5,687 nucleotides of DNA from an uncultured Bacteroidales bacterium (GCA_946405645.1 CAMJHW010000099.1:1-5687); one strand, 5' to 3'; shown: positions 1 through 5,687, counted from the stretch's first letter. Numbers and translations are program-made. Notes: generated by a model from the letters alone, not told the origin.

Positions 1-2138
1 TCGAACTGGGCGCTGGCGCTGATGCTGAGCTTGCCGAATATCGAGGTGGACATCGACATGCTTATGTTGCTGAGATTGAGGGAGTCGGCAAGGAAGTTAT
101 AGGAGCCGTTGAAGTTCAACTGGTCGAGGAGCTTGACCTTCTTGGACCCAGTGCCGGTAGTATCGGCGAAATCACGCACCTTGGCCTCGAGATTGTTGGC
201 GATGGAGAAACTGGCAGTGGCCGACCTTCCGCTTCCGGGAGGGGAGTTCAACTGTCCTGAATAAATATTGTACTTGTATTCCTTCTCTTCGCCGTTCCTG
301 TCGGTATATTGCAAGGTACGATATCCGTTGAAAGCCTTCCCGAGATCGGGGCTGTACGACATGCTGACGCTCGGGGAAATGACGTGGCGGATGGCCTGTA
401 TCCGGTGATACTTGCCGAAATTGAACATTCCGTACAGTCGCGTGCTCATGGATATTCCCCCTGAATATGACTGTGTGATGCCCAGGGTGCTGAATTGCCT
501 GCCCTCCACCATCTCCACCTTGTCCGTCTCGGGGTTGTATTCATACTCGTTCTTCTTGAAGAACCAGTTCTGTCCGTAGGAGACGGAAGGATTGAAATTA
601 AGATAGTTGGCAATCGTAAAGGAGGGGAGTCCGATGCTGAAGTTGTGCGTCATGCCGTTCTTGAAGCGGTTCAGGAACCCTTCCTCGCCGAACTCCGACG
701 CCTTGAAGTTGATCTTGTTCTGCAACGAAGTGTTGTATCCGAAAGATATCTTCTCATAGGCCTTCTCCTTTCCTACGCGGTTCTTCTGCTTGAACGGATA
801 GAACGTGCTGACCGAGAAGGTGACGTTCGGGAGAGTGAAGGCATATGAGCTGTCCCTGGAGTTCTGGCTGTGCAGGGCGTTGACCGAGAGGTTAATCTTG
901 CCGTTCCAGTTCCTCGTGAAAGATATGGACGACGAGACCTGGTTCTGCAGGGCTTCGTTGACCGAACGGGAGTTGTACTTGCTGTTGGACGGGCTCGAGA
1001 AGTTGACCGACGCTGAGAAAGTCTGCCCGGGATGGGCCTTGGCATCCTGAGTATGGGACCACTTCAGGCCGAAGTTGCGGCTCTGGAAGAAATCGCTGCT
1101 CCCGCGCTCACCCTTCTGGTCGTTGGAGTACGTCATGGAGAAGCTGCCGTTGAACTTGTAGTTGACCTTATACCTGGAGTTGACGTCCACCGCCCACGAT
1201 CCCAGGGTATAGATGTCGCCGGTAACCGAGAGGTCCAGATAATCTCCGAAAACGAAATACATGCCCGCATCGCGCGCGTAGAAGCCTCGGGCCTGTTCCT
1301 CGCCGAAGGTCGGCATCAGCATGCCCGTGGCGCGCTGCGGCTTCTTCGGAATGAAACCGAACGGAAGGACTATGGGGAAGTGCACTCCTTCGATGACCGG
1401 ATGCGCAGGACCGAACACAGTCTTCTGCGACGGTTTGGTGATCACCTTGGCCGAACTGAGCTGCAGGTAATAGTGCGGTTCATCGGCATCACATACGGTA
1501 TATTGGCCGTCCGTGATATTGATGGAACGGTCGGGGAGCATCTTGATATTGTGCCCGTGCAGGATGCCCTCGTCGTCATTGGTGGTCATATTGGTGATGC
1601 GGGCCTTCTGGGAGTTGAAGTTGTACCGCACCTTCTCCATCTCATACTGGTCGCTGCCCTGTTTCATCACGGGAAGCCCGGTCCATTCGCCGGTCTCCGG
1701 GTCCTGGACGCCCTGGGCGAACACTTCACCGGAATTCATGTCGTACTCCATGTACGCCGCGGTGAGCTCCATGTTCTGGTACGACACCTTGACGTCACCG
1801 TAATAATAGACCATCCTCTTTCCGTCGGTGAATACCTCTATGATGGAATCCCTCGCGCCAGAGAAGGCGGGGCGCTCGAGCGAGCTCTTGCCTAGCAGCG
1901 CAAGCGAATCGGCGCGGTGAAGCGAGTCAGCCCTCGCGATGGAATCCCTGCGGAAAGTCAGGGAGTCGAGGGCGGCAGGGTCGATCGTCAAAGAATCCGG
2001 CAGGGAAACCGTTTCGGTCCGGTCCGCGCGCCTGGCCTGGCGGCGCGACCGGCGGTCGTTCTGAGCCGACATGACGACGCTGCCCGAAAGGACGAGCAAA
2101 ATCGTCACAAACAAGTATATGATATTCTTTGAACGCAA
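1..2138 (-). CDS. lptD: LptD-like outer-membrane LPS assembly protein (3'-truncated by window edge)
   Basis: LptD is the outer-membrane beta-barrel that receives lipopolysaccharide from the periplasmic bridge and inserts it into the outer leaflet. Reading the minus strand codon by codon from 2138 gives about 712 residues with no stop to the window edge; the C-terminus lies beyond it. Residues 1-25 form a signal peptide (RSKN basic start, hydrophobic stretch, cleavage near MSA|Q). Residues 48-82 are a low-complexity DSL-rich linker. Residues about 98-210 are an OstA/LptA-like domain (YYYGDVKVSYQNMEL, then LPDRSINITDGQYTVCD). The rest is barrel-like: alternating Ser/Asn/aromatic strands, the FPIVLPFGFIP segment, and IRHVISPSVSMSYSP. 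The start is TTG at 2138 because no ATG occurs in frame until residue 23, inside the signal peptide, and AGGA lies 6 nt upstream. An in-frame TAA lies a little further upstream. It is divergent from the amidase. Family assignment is firm; the symbol rests on remembered family features. Confidence 0.88.
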   Translation of the reverse strand, partial: MRSKNIIYLFVTILLVLSGSVVMSAQNDRRSRRQARRADRTETVSLPDSLTIDPAALDSLTFRRDSIARADSLHRADSLALLGKSSLERPAFSGARDSIIEVFTDGKRMVYYYGDVKVSYQNMELTAAYMEYDMNSGEVFAQGVQDPETGEWTGLPVMKQGSDQYEMEKVRYNFNSQKARITNMTTNDDEGILHGHNIKMLPDRSINITDGQYTVCDADEPHYYLQLSSAKVITKPSQKTVFGPAHPVIEGVHFPIVLPFGFIPKKPQRATGMLMPTFGEEQARGFYARDAGMYFVFGDYLDLSVTGDIYTLGSWAVDVNSRYKVNYKFNGSFSMTYSNDQKGERGSSDFFQSRNFGLKWSHTQDAKAHPGQTFSASVNFSSPSNSKYNSRSVNEALQNQVSSSISFTRNWNGKINLSVNALHSQNSRDSSYAFTLPNVTFSVSTFYPFKQKNRVGKEKAYEKISFGYNTSLQNKINFKASEFGEEGFLNRFKNGMTHNFSIGLPSFTIANYLNFNPSVSYGQNWFFKKNEYEYNPETDKVEMVEGRQFSTLGITQSYSGGISMSTRLYGMFNFGKYHRIQAIRHVISPSVSMSYSPDLGKAFNGYRTLQYTDRNGEEKEYKYNIYSGQLNSPPGSGRSATASFSIANNLEAKVRDFADTTGTGSKKVKLLDQLNFNGSYNFLADSLNLSNISMSMSTSIFGKLSISASAQF

Positions 2139-2155
2139 TTTTTTTCCTAAATTTG
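2128..2155 (+). promoter_or_regulatory. Candidate promoter for the amidase gene
   Basis: TAAATTTG at 2148-2155 is an exact match to the Bacteroidota -7 element TAnnTTTG on the plus strand. The nearest upstream TTTG is at 2128-2131, only 16 nt away, shorter than the usual 19-21, so the -33 half is weak. Transcription would begin near 2161, about 40 nt before the ATG at 2203. It overlaps the 5' end of lptD and faces the lptD promoter. Confidence 0.45.
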
Positions 2156-2162
2156 CAAAGTA

Positions 2163-2194
2163 CAAATGTAAGACTATTTTCCAAGTTTACCAAA
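2163..2194 (-). promoter_or_regulatory. Bacteroidota-type promoter for lptD
   Basis: On the minus strand, TTTG (plus-strand CAAA at 2191-2194) is followed after exactly 20 nt by TACATTTG (plus-strand CAAATGTA at 2163-2170). This fits the known Bacteroidota sigma-factor pattern of TTTG, about 19-21 nt, then TAnnTTTG. The transcript would begin near 2157, giving a leader of about 20 nt before the TTG start at 2138. The match is by eye; the start site is inferred. Confidence 0.62.
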
Positions 2195-2202
2195 GTACCG
2201 AG

Positions 2203-3351
2203 ATGAATTTGAAGACCAGCATATATTGTGCCGCGCTCCTTCTGGCGGGCGTTTTCTGCTTCGTTCCCGATGCCTCTTCCCAGGACTCCGGATCCCTTGG
2301 CCTGCGCACCGTCGTCATCGATCCCGGACACGGCGGCAAGGATGCCGGAGCGATCAGCAAGGACAAGAAAACCATGGAGAAAAGGCTGACGCTCGAGATC
2401 TCCAAGCTGCTCAAGCAGAAGATCGAGAAGCTCAATCCCGGTGTCACCGTCCTGATGACAAGGGAAAAGGACGAGGTGTTCGTCCCCCTCATCGACCGCG
2501 CCAAGTTCGCCACCGACAACAATGCCGACTTCTTCATCTCCGTCCACATCAATTCCAGCACCAAGACCACGCCCAACGGCTATTCCATACACCTCCTCGG
2601 ACCCTCGACGGACAAGAACAAGGACACCTATGCAATGAATATGGAAGTGGTCCAGAGGGAGAACTCCGTCATCCTGCTGGAAGACGACTATTCCACCACG
2701 TACCAGGGTTTCGATCCCAAGGATCCCGAATCGGACATTTTCCTCCATTTGATGACCAATGCCTACCGCGAGCAAAGCATCCTTTTCGCACAGGTCGTCG
2801 ACAAGCATCTTGCCGGAGGCCCCATCCGGAAAAGCAACGGCATCAGCCAGAACAATTTCGCGGTGCTCCGTCTGGCTTCGATGCCGGCGGCGCTCCTGGA
2901 ACTCGGATTCATCTCCAATCCCACGGACCTCGAAACTCTCCGTTCCTCTCAGTCCCGTGACAGGATAGCCCAGCGTCTCGCGGAAGCCTTCACCGAATAT
3001 AAGAAGATGTATGACGAGAGCGTCGGGGCGGGGAAGGAGACCAAGCCCGCCGCTGCGCCGAAGGGCGAGGAGAAATCCGCACCCGCCGCATCAACGGCCA
3101 CCGCTTCACCGGCAACCGGAGTACACTACGGGACACAAGTGCTGGCCACCAGGAAAAACATGGATCCGAAGGACAAATATTTCCTCGGATACGAGCCCGA
3201 ATGCATCAGCACTCCCACCCTCAACAAGTACGTCATCGGAGTCTCCGAAGACCTTCAGACAGCAAGGAAGGAACACGCCAGAATCAAGGCGAAATATCCC
3301 GACGCTTTCCTCGTAAAGGTGGACGACAACGGCTGTACGCGCGTCAAATAG
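2203..3351 (+). CDS. Secreted N-acetylmuramoyl-L-alanine amidase (Amidase_3) with SPOR-like C-terminal domain
   Basis: This zinc hydrolase cleaves the amide bond between MurNAc and L-alanine in peptidoglycan, typically during daughter-cell separation (AmiC/LytC family). It has 382 residues. Residues 1-26 are a signal peptide (MNLKTS, hydrophobic core, cleavage near SS|Q), so it acts in the periplasm. The catalytic domain covers about 35-268: DPGHGGKDAGA with zinc ligand H43, E59 in MEK as second ligand, H115 in SVHIN as third, and catalytic E233 in LLELGFISNP. Residues about 273-306 are an Ala/Pro/Lys-rich linker. Residues about 308-373 resemble a degenerate SPOR domain (YGTQVLA, then KYVIGVSEDLQTARKEHARI and DAFLVKV), which in this family binds denuded septal glycan. 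The frame is open back to 2071, but that start would lie inside lptD and upstream of the likely promoter, and it lacks a signal peptide. ATG 2203 is therefore preferred. No Shine-Dalgarno is seen. Confidence 0.93.
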   Translation: MNLKTSIYCAALLLAGVFCFVPDASSQDSGSLGLRTVVIDPGHGGKDAGAISKDKKTMEKRLTLEISKLLKQKIEKLNPGVTVLMTREKDEVFVPLIDRAKFATDNNADFFISVHINSSTKTTPNGYSIHLLGPSTDKNKDTYAMNMEVVQRENSVILLEDDYSTTYQGFDPKDPESDIFLHLMTNAYREQSILFAQVVDKHLAGGPIRKSNGISQNNFAVLRLASMPAALLELGFISNPTDLETLRSSQSRDRIAQRLAEAFTEYKKMYDESVGAGKETKPAAAPKGEEKSAPAASTATASPATGVHYGTQVLATRKNMDPKDKYFLGYEPECISTPTLNKYVIGVSEDLQTARKEHARIKAKYPDAFLVKVDDNGCTRVK

Positions 3352-3370
3352 GGATTTGCCTCTAATTTAG

Positions 3371-3384
3371 AATTTATATAAATT
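3371..3384. repeat. 14-bp perfect AT-only palindrome
   Basis: AATTTATATAAATT reads identically on both strands. It lies within a larger AT-only inverted pair, TAATTTA at 3363-3369 and TAAATTA at 3379-3385, which cannot form at the same time. It sits 19 nt after the amidase stop. It has no GC pair and no following T-run, so it is a poor terminator; an easily melted or protein-binding site is possible. Low complexity makes chance occurrence plausible. Confidence 0.45.
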
Positions 3385-3408
3385 AAGAATCGGCAAGAAA
3401 TCAATCGC

Positions 3409-3430
3409 TTACAAAAAAAACGCTTTGTAA
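3409..3430. repeat. 7-bp inverted repeat TTACAAA/TTTGTAA
   Basis: TTACAAA at 3409-3415 is matched exactly by TTTGTAA at 3424-3430 across an 8-nt spacer. Each arm overlaps a CGCTT core (3406-3410 and 3421-3425, 15 nt apart), so the two arms look like parts of the same motif family as the repeat at 3457-3487. Function is unknown. Confidence 0.5.
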
Positions 3431-3456
3431 ATATCTGAAAACGTGGTCTTTAAAAA

Positions 3457-3487
3457 ATAAGCGTTTACCCTCTTCCTAAACGCTTAT
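3457..3487. repeat. 11-bp perfect inverted repeat ATAAGCGTTTA/TAAACGCTTAT
   Basis: The arms 3457-3467 and 3477-3487 are exact reverse complements separated by a 9-nt spacer. A dyad of this size, about 90 bp before the dnaA start, looks like a binding site for a dimeric regulator. As RNA it would form an 11-bp stem. On the plus strand no T-run follows, so it is not a plus-strand terminator. On the minus strand a TTTTTT run follows, but no leftward gene ends here. A third copy of the arm core, AAACGCTT, lies at 3418-3425. Confidence 0.65.
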
Positions 3488-3515
3488 ATAAGAAAAACAA
3501 ATTTAAACTACAATA

Positions 3516-3547
3516 GTGAAAAAGATTTTTTATAAAGTTTTTTTCAC
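3516..3547. repeat. 14-bp hairpin just upstream of dnaA
   Basis: GTGAAAAAGATTTT (3516-3529) can pair with AAAGTTTTTTTCAC (3534-3547) around a 4-nt TTAT loop. Twelve pairs are Watson-Crick and two are G-T. The outer 8 bp, GTGAAAAA/TTTTTCAC, are perfect. The structure ends 29 nt before the dnaA ATG. It could be a DNA dyad in the promoter or, if transcription begins upstream, a leader RNA hairpin. A role as terminator would cut off dnaA itself and is less likely. Confidence 0.6.
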
Positions 3548-3548
3548 C

Positions 3549-3556
3549 CATTTTTG
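3549..3556 (+). promoter_or_regulatory. Weak candidate -7 element for dnaA
   Basis: CATTTTTG differs from the Bacteroidota -7 pattern TAnnTTTG at one position and would place a start near 3562, about 15 nt before the ATG. No TTTG lies at the expected 19-21 nt upstream, where the hairpin arm is instead. I regard it only as the best available match close to the gene; a promoter further left is equally possible. Confidence 0.25.
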
Positions 3557-3576
3557 CACTCCCGAACAAGACCACG

Positions 3577-5004
3577 ATGCAAATTCAAGATAGACATATC
3601 GACATTTGGAACAATTGCCTGCGCATCATCGAGCAGTTGATTGAACCGCAGAAGTTCGAGACCTGGTTCAAGCCCATCAGGCCTGTGTCTTTCGTTGAGT
3701 CCACGCTCACGGTCGAAGTGCCTACGGATTTCTTCCGCGAATACCTTGAAGGAGCCTATCTCGACGTCATCAAGAAGACCATGAAGAGGGTCATCGGCAC
3801 CGATGCCCGACTGGTCTATCTCGTGCGTCCCGTCAGGACCGAACAGCCCATGCGCTATCCCGCATCCCAAGGCCTCACCCCGGTCAACCGCACGGTCTCC
3901 GTCAACACCTACAATCCCGCGAACAATCCCGGCGCGTTCGTCTATCCCGGCCTGCAGAAGGTCAGGATCAATCCCCGCCTCAATCCCGTCTATTGTTTCG
4001 GCAACCTCGTCGAAGGGGAGTGCAACAAGATGGGAGTCACCGCGGGTCTCAACATCTCCATGGCTCCGGGCAAGACCCCGTTCAATCCTTTGTTCCTCTT
4101 CGGAGGCCCCGGCCTGGGCAAGACCCATATCGCGCAGGCCATCGGAATCGCCATCAAGGAGAAGTTCCCCGAGCTCGTAGTGCTGTATGTCACCGGCAAC
4201 GAGTTCAAGACACAGTATATGGACGCAGTCAACGTCCGCAACAAGCTCACCGACTTCCTGGCCTATTACATGAAGATCGACGTCCTCATCGTCGACGACA
4301 TCCAGGACCTGATCGGCCAGGGCTCGCAGAACGCCTTCTTCAACATCTTCAATCACCTGCACCAGACGGGCAAGCAGCTGGTCTTCACTTCCGACCGCGC
4401 CCCCGTAGACCTGCAGAATTTCGAGGAGCGCCTGCTGTCCAGGTTCAAGTGGGGCCTGTCGGCCGAGCTTACCCGCCCCGGATACTCCACACGCCTGGCC
4501 ATGCTCAAGGCGCGCGCGTTCCGCGAAGGCGTGTCCATCGACGACAAGGTCCTCGAAAGCCTTGCCGCACGCGTCAAGTCCAACTTCCGTGAGCTGGAAG
4601 GCGCGCTCATATCCCTGATAGCCCATACCACCCTGACACACCGAGAGGCCACTGTCGACCTGGTACAGAACATAACCGACAAGATAGTAGGGACGGAAAA
4701 GGAAGGGGTCACCATCGACAAGGTGCAGAGCGTCGTCTGCGAGTATTTCAACATCACCCGCGACACCCTGCTCTCCAAGTCCCGCAAACGCCAGATAGTC
4801 CAGGCCCGCCAGATTGCCATGTACCTGAGCCGCAATCTCATCGACAATTGTTCCCTCGCCACGATCGGGGCGGAGCTGGGAGGAAAGGACCACGCTACGG
4901 TGCTGCACGCTTGCACTACGGTGTCGGATTTGATGTCGACGGACAAGAGCTTCAAACAGTACATCACCGATATCAGCAAGATGCTTGTGCCTGTAGACAA
5001 ATAA
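3577..5004 (+). CDS. dnaA: Chromosomal replication initiator protein DnaA
   Basis: DnaA binds origin DNA, assembles an ATP-dependent filament that melts it, and recruits the replicative helicase. The 475 residues match the family's usual length. Domain I is about 1-83 (helicase/DnaA interaction; WNNCLRIIE, FETWFKPI). The domain II linker is about 84-134. Domain III (AAA+) starts at about 135 with LNPVYCFGNLVEGECN. It holds Walker A GGPGLGKTH at 176-184 (Pro where many homologues have Val or another residue), Walker B IVDDIQ at 238-243, sensor 1 TSDR at 271-274, box VII EERLLSRFKWGL with R285 and R289 as arginine-finger candidates, and sensor 2 R338 in NFRELEGAL. Domain IV is about 378-475, with the DNA-binding signature SKSRKRQIVQARQIAMYLSR and GGKDHATVLHA. 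The ATG at 3577 begins the conserved domain I directly; no Shine-Dalgarno is present. It is followed after 9 nt by pepD. Confidence 0.98.
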   Translation: MQIQDRHIDIWNNCLRIIEQLIEPQKFETWFKPIRPVSFVESTLTVEVPTDFFREYLEGAYLDVIKKTMKRVIGTDARLVYLVRPVRTEQPMRYPASQGLTPVNRTVSVNTYNPANNPGAFVYPGLQKVRINPRLNPVYCFGNLVEGECNKMGVTAGLNISMAPGKTPFNPLFLFGGPGLGKTHIAQAIGIAIKEKFPELVVLYVTGNEFKTQYMDAVNVRNKLTDFLAYYMKIDVLIVDDIQDLIGQGSQNAFFNIFNHLHQTGKQLVFTSDRAPVDLQNFEERLLSRFKWGLSAELTRPGYSTRLAMLKARAFREGVSIDDKVLESLAARVKSNFRELEGALISLIAHTTLTHREATVDLVQNITDKIVGTEKEGVTIDKVQSVVCEYFNITRDTLLSKSRKRQIVQARQIAMYLSRNLIDNCSLATIGAELGGKDHATVLHACTTVSDLMSTDKSFKQYITDISKMLVPVDK

Positions 5005-5013
5005 TACAGCACG

Positions 5014-5687
5014 ATGACATCAGATTCAGTCTTATCGCATTTCAAGAGAATAACGGAGATCCCCAGGGAATCCGGACATGAAGGCCCGATGACCGCATAC
5101 CTGCAGTCGTTCGCAGCCTCGCACGGTCTTGGCTGCAAGACCGACTCCACCGGCAACGTCCTCATCATCAAGGAAGCCTCGCCGGGCAAGGAAAACGTCC
5201 CCACCATCGTACTCCAGGGCCATCAGGATATGGTCTGCGAGAAGAACGCCGGCGTTCAGCACGACTTCTCAAAGGACCCCATCCGCTACGTCATCGAGAA
5301 CGGATGGATGATAGCCAAGGACACCACCCTCGGAGCGGATGACGGCATCGGCATCGCCGCCTCTCTCGCGCTCCTGGAGAGCGACGCCCCCATGGGCAGG
5401 CTCGAATGCCTTTTCACCATCTCGGAAGAGACGGGAATGGACGGCGCGGAAGCGCTTGAGGAAGGCTTTTTCACCGGCAAGACCCTCATCAACCTCGACT
5501 CCGAGGAAGAGGGCGAGTTCTGTATCGGATGTGCCGGAGGCCTCAATACCATGGCGGTGTTCCACTATGACACCGAGAACCGCAAGGATGACTACGGCAG
5601 GCTGCGCCTGACAATCTCCGGCGCCATCGGCGGCCATAGCGGCGAGGACATCAACAAGGAGAGGATGAACACCGTCCAGCAGATGGC
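5014..5687 (+). CDS. pepD: PepD-type aminoacyl-histidine dipeptidase (M20C), 3'-truncated by window edge
   Basis: This is a cytosolic zinc dipeptidase of the Xaa-His/carnosine dipeptidase group, hydrolysing short peptides such as those with C-terminal histidine. About 224 residues are visible, roughly half the usual 480-500, and the frame stays open to the edge. Visible M20C landmarks are LQGHQDMVCEK (metal ligand H70, with D72), LGADDGIGIA (bridging ligand, probably D109), SEETGMDGA (E138 general base, E139 metal ligand), INLDSEEEGEFCIGCAGG (D162 ligand) and SGAIGGHSGEDIN, which leads into the lid domain. The remaining C-terminal metal histidine lies outside the window. There is no signal peptide (MTSDSVLSHFKRITEIPRES is the expected cytosolic start). 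The ATG at 5014 follows the dnaA stop by 9 nt, without a Shine-Dalgarno or visible promoter, so co-transcription with dnaA is likely. A related M20 peptidase specificity cannot be excluded. Confidence 0.93.
   Translation, partial: MTSDSVLSHFKRITEIPRESGHEGPMTAYLQSFAASHGLGCKTDSTGNVLIIKEASPGKENVPTIVLQGHQDMVCEKNAGVQHDFSKDPIRYVIENGWMIAKDTTLGADDGIGIAASLALLESDAPMGRLECLFTISEETGMDGAEALEEGFFTGKTLINLDSEEEGEFCIGCAGGLNTMAVFHYDTENRKDDYGRLRLTISGAIGGHSGEDINKERMNTVQQM

Larger units (their letters stand above)
3352..3576. other. AT-rich, repeat-dense intergenic region upstream of dnaA
   Basis: This 225-bp gap between the amidase stop and the dnaA start has 66 G+C by hand count (about 29%), against GC-rich flanking genes. 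No coding frame of any credibility is seen. It holds at least four inverted repeats and several CGCTT-centred motifs, annotated separately. I found no 9-mer within two mismatches of the E. coli DnaA box TTATCCACA on either strand; the nearest are three off. It must contain the dnaA promoter and could include a dnaA operator or an origin element. Neither can be decided from this window. Confidence 0.7.

Noticed and set aside
1032..1895. Long plus-strand open frame (287 codons)
   Set aside because: It is wholly antisense to lptD, which has clear family motifs over the same bases. The translation is rich in V/L/G/H/R without any domain I recognise, as expected of the complement of a GC-rich gene.
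2071..2202. Upstream in-frame extension of the amidase to ATG 2071
   Set aside because: It would overlap lptD, begin before the likely promoter, and bury the signal peptide 44 residues inside the protein.
1927..2808. Minus-strand open frame of 293 codons across the lptD start and amidase
   Set aside because: It is antisense to the amidase catalytic domain and out of frame with lptD over its 5' end; it also crosses the promoter gap. No domain is recognisable.
3363..3385. AT-only inverted repeat as an amidase terminator
   Set aside because: The stem has no GC pairs and is not followed by a T-run, so it does not meet the intrinsic terminator pattern.
3457..3487. 11-bp dyad as an intrinsic terminator
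   Set aside because: A T-run follows only on the minus strand, where no gene ends; on the plus strand A-rich sequence follows. A binding site or structural element fits better.
3544..4908. Minus-strand open frame of 454 codons
   Set aside because: It is antisense to dnaA, whose Walker, sensor and DNA-binding motifs are intact. The antisense frame has no recognisable domain and probably stays open because of codon bias in the GC-rich gene.
4353..5207. Minus-strand open frame of 284 codons crossing the dnaA/pepD junction
   Set aside because: It runs antisense to two well-supported genes, shows no family motif, and spans their boundary, as a shadow frame would.

Overview
This window looks like a chromosomal housekeeping region of a Bacteroidota (probably Bacteroidales) bacterium. 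Four things support this. The LptD-type protein has the divergent Bacteroidota form. Upstream sequences carry TAnnTTTG-type -7 elements, the Bacteroidota promoter signature. Most starts lack a Shine-Dalgarno sequence. Coding regions are GC-rich while the intergenic gaps are very AT-rich. I cannot place it more finely than the order from the sequence alone.

Layout: (1) 1-2138, minus strand: a 3'-truncated lptD-like gene (outer-membrane LPS assembly), apparently starting at TTG. It reads open without a stop to the left edge. (2) 2139-2202: a 64-bp gap holding two overlapping, head-to-head promoter candidates that share an initiation zone. (3) 2203-3351, plus: a secreted zinc N-acetylmuramoyl-L-alanine amidase (Amidase_3) with an Ala/Pro/Lys-rich linker and a SPOR-like C-terminal domain. 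(4) 3352-3576: a 225-bp non-coding gap, about 29% G+C by hand count, dense in inverted repeats. (5) 3577-5004, plus: dnaA, complete with all functional motifs. (6) 5014 to the right edge, plus: the N-terminal part of a PepD-type (M20C) aminoacyl-histidine dipeptidase, 9 nt after dnaA and probably co-transcribed with it.

The left half concerns the cell envelope: LptD inserts LPS into the outer membrane, and the amidase cleaves septal peptidoglycan. The right half is replication initiation plus peptide turnover. All four proteins belong to known families, and I see no mobile element, CRISPR array, RNA gene or undescribed multi-gene system. The parts worth a second look are non-coding: the shared lptD/amidase promoter zone, and the repeat-rich AT island before dnaA, which could be a dnaA control region or part of a replication origin.
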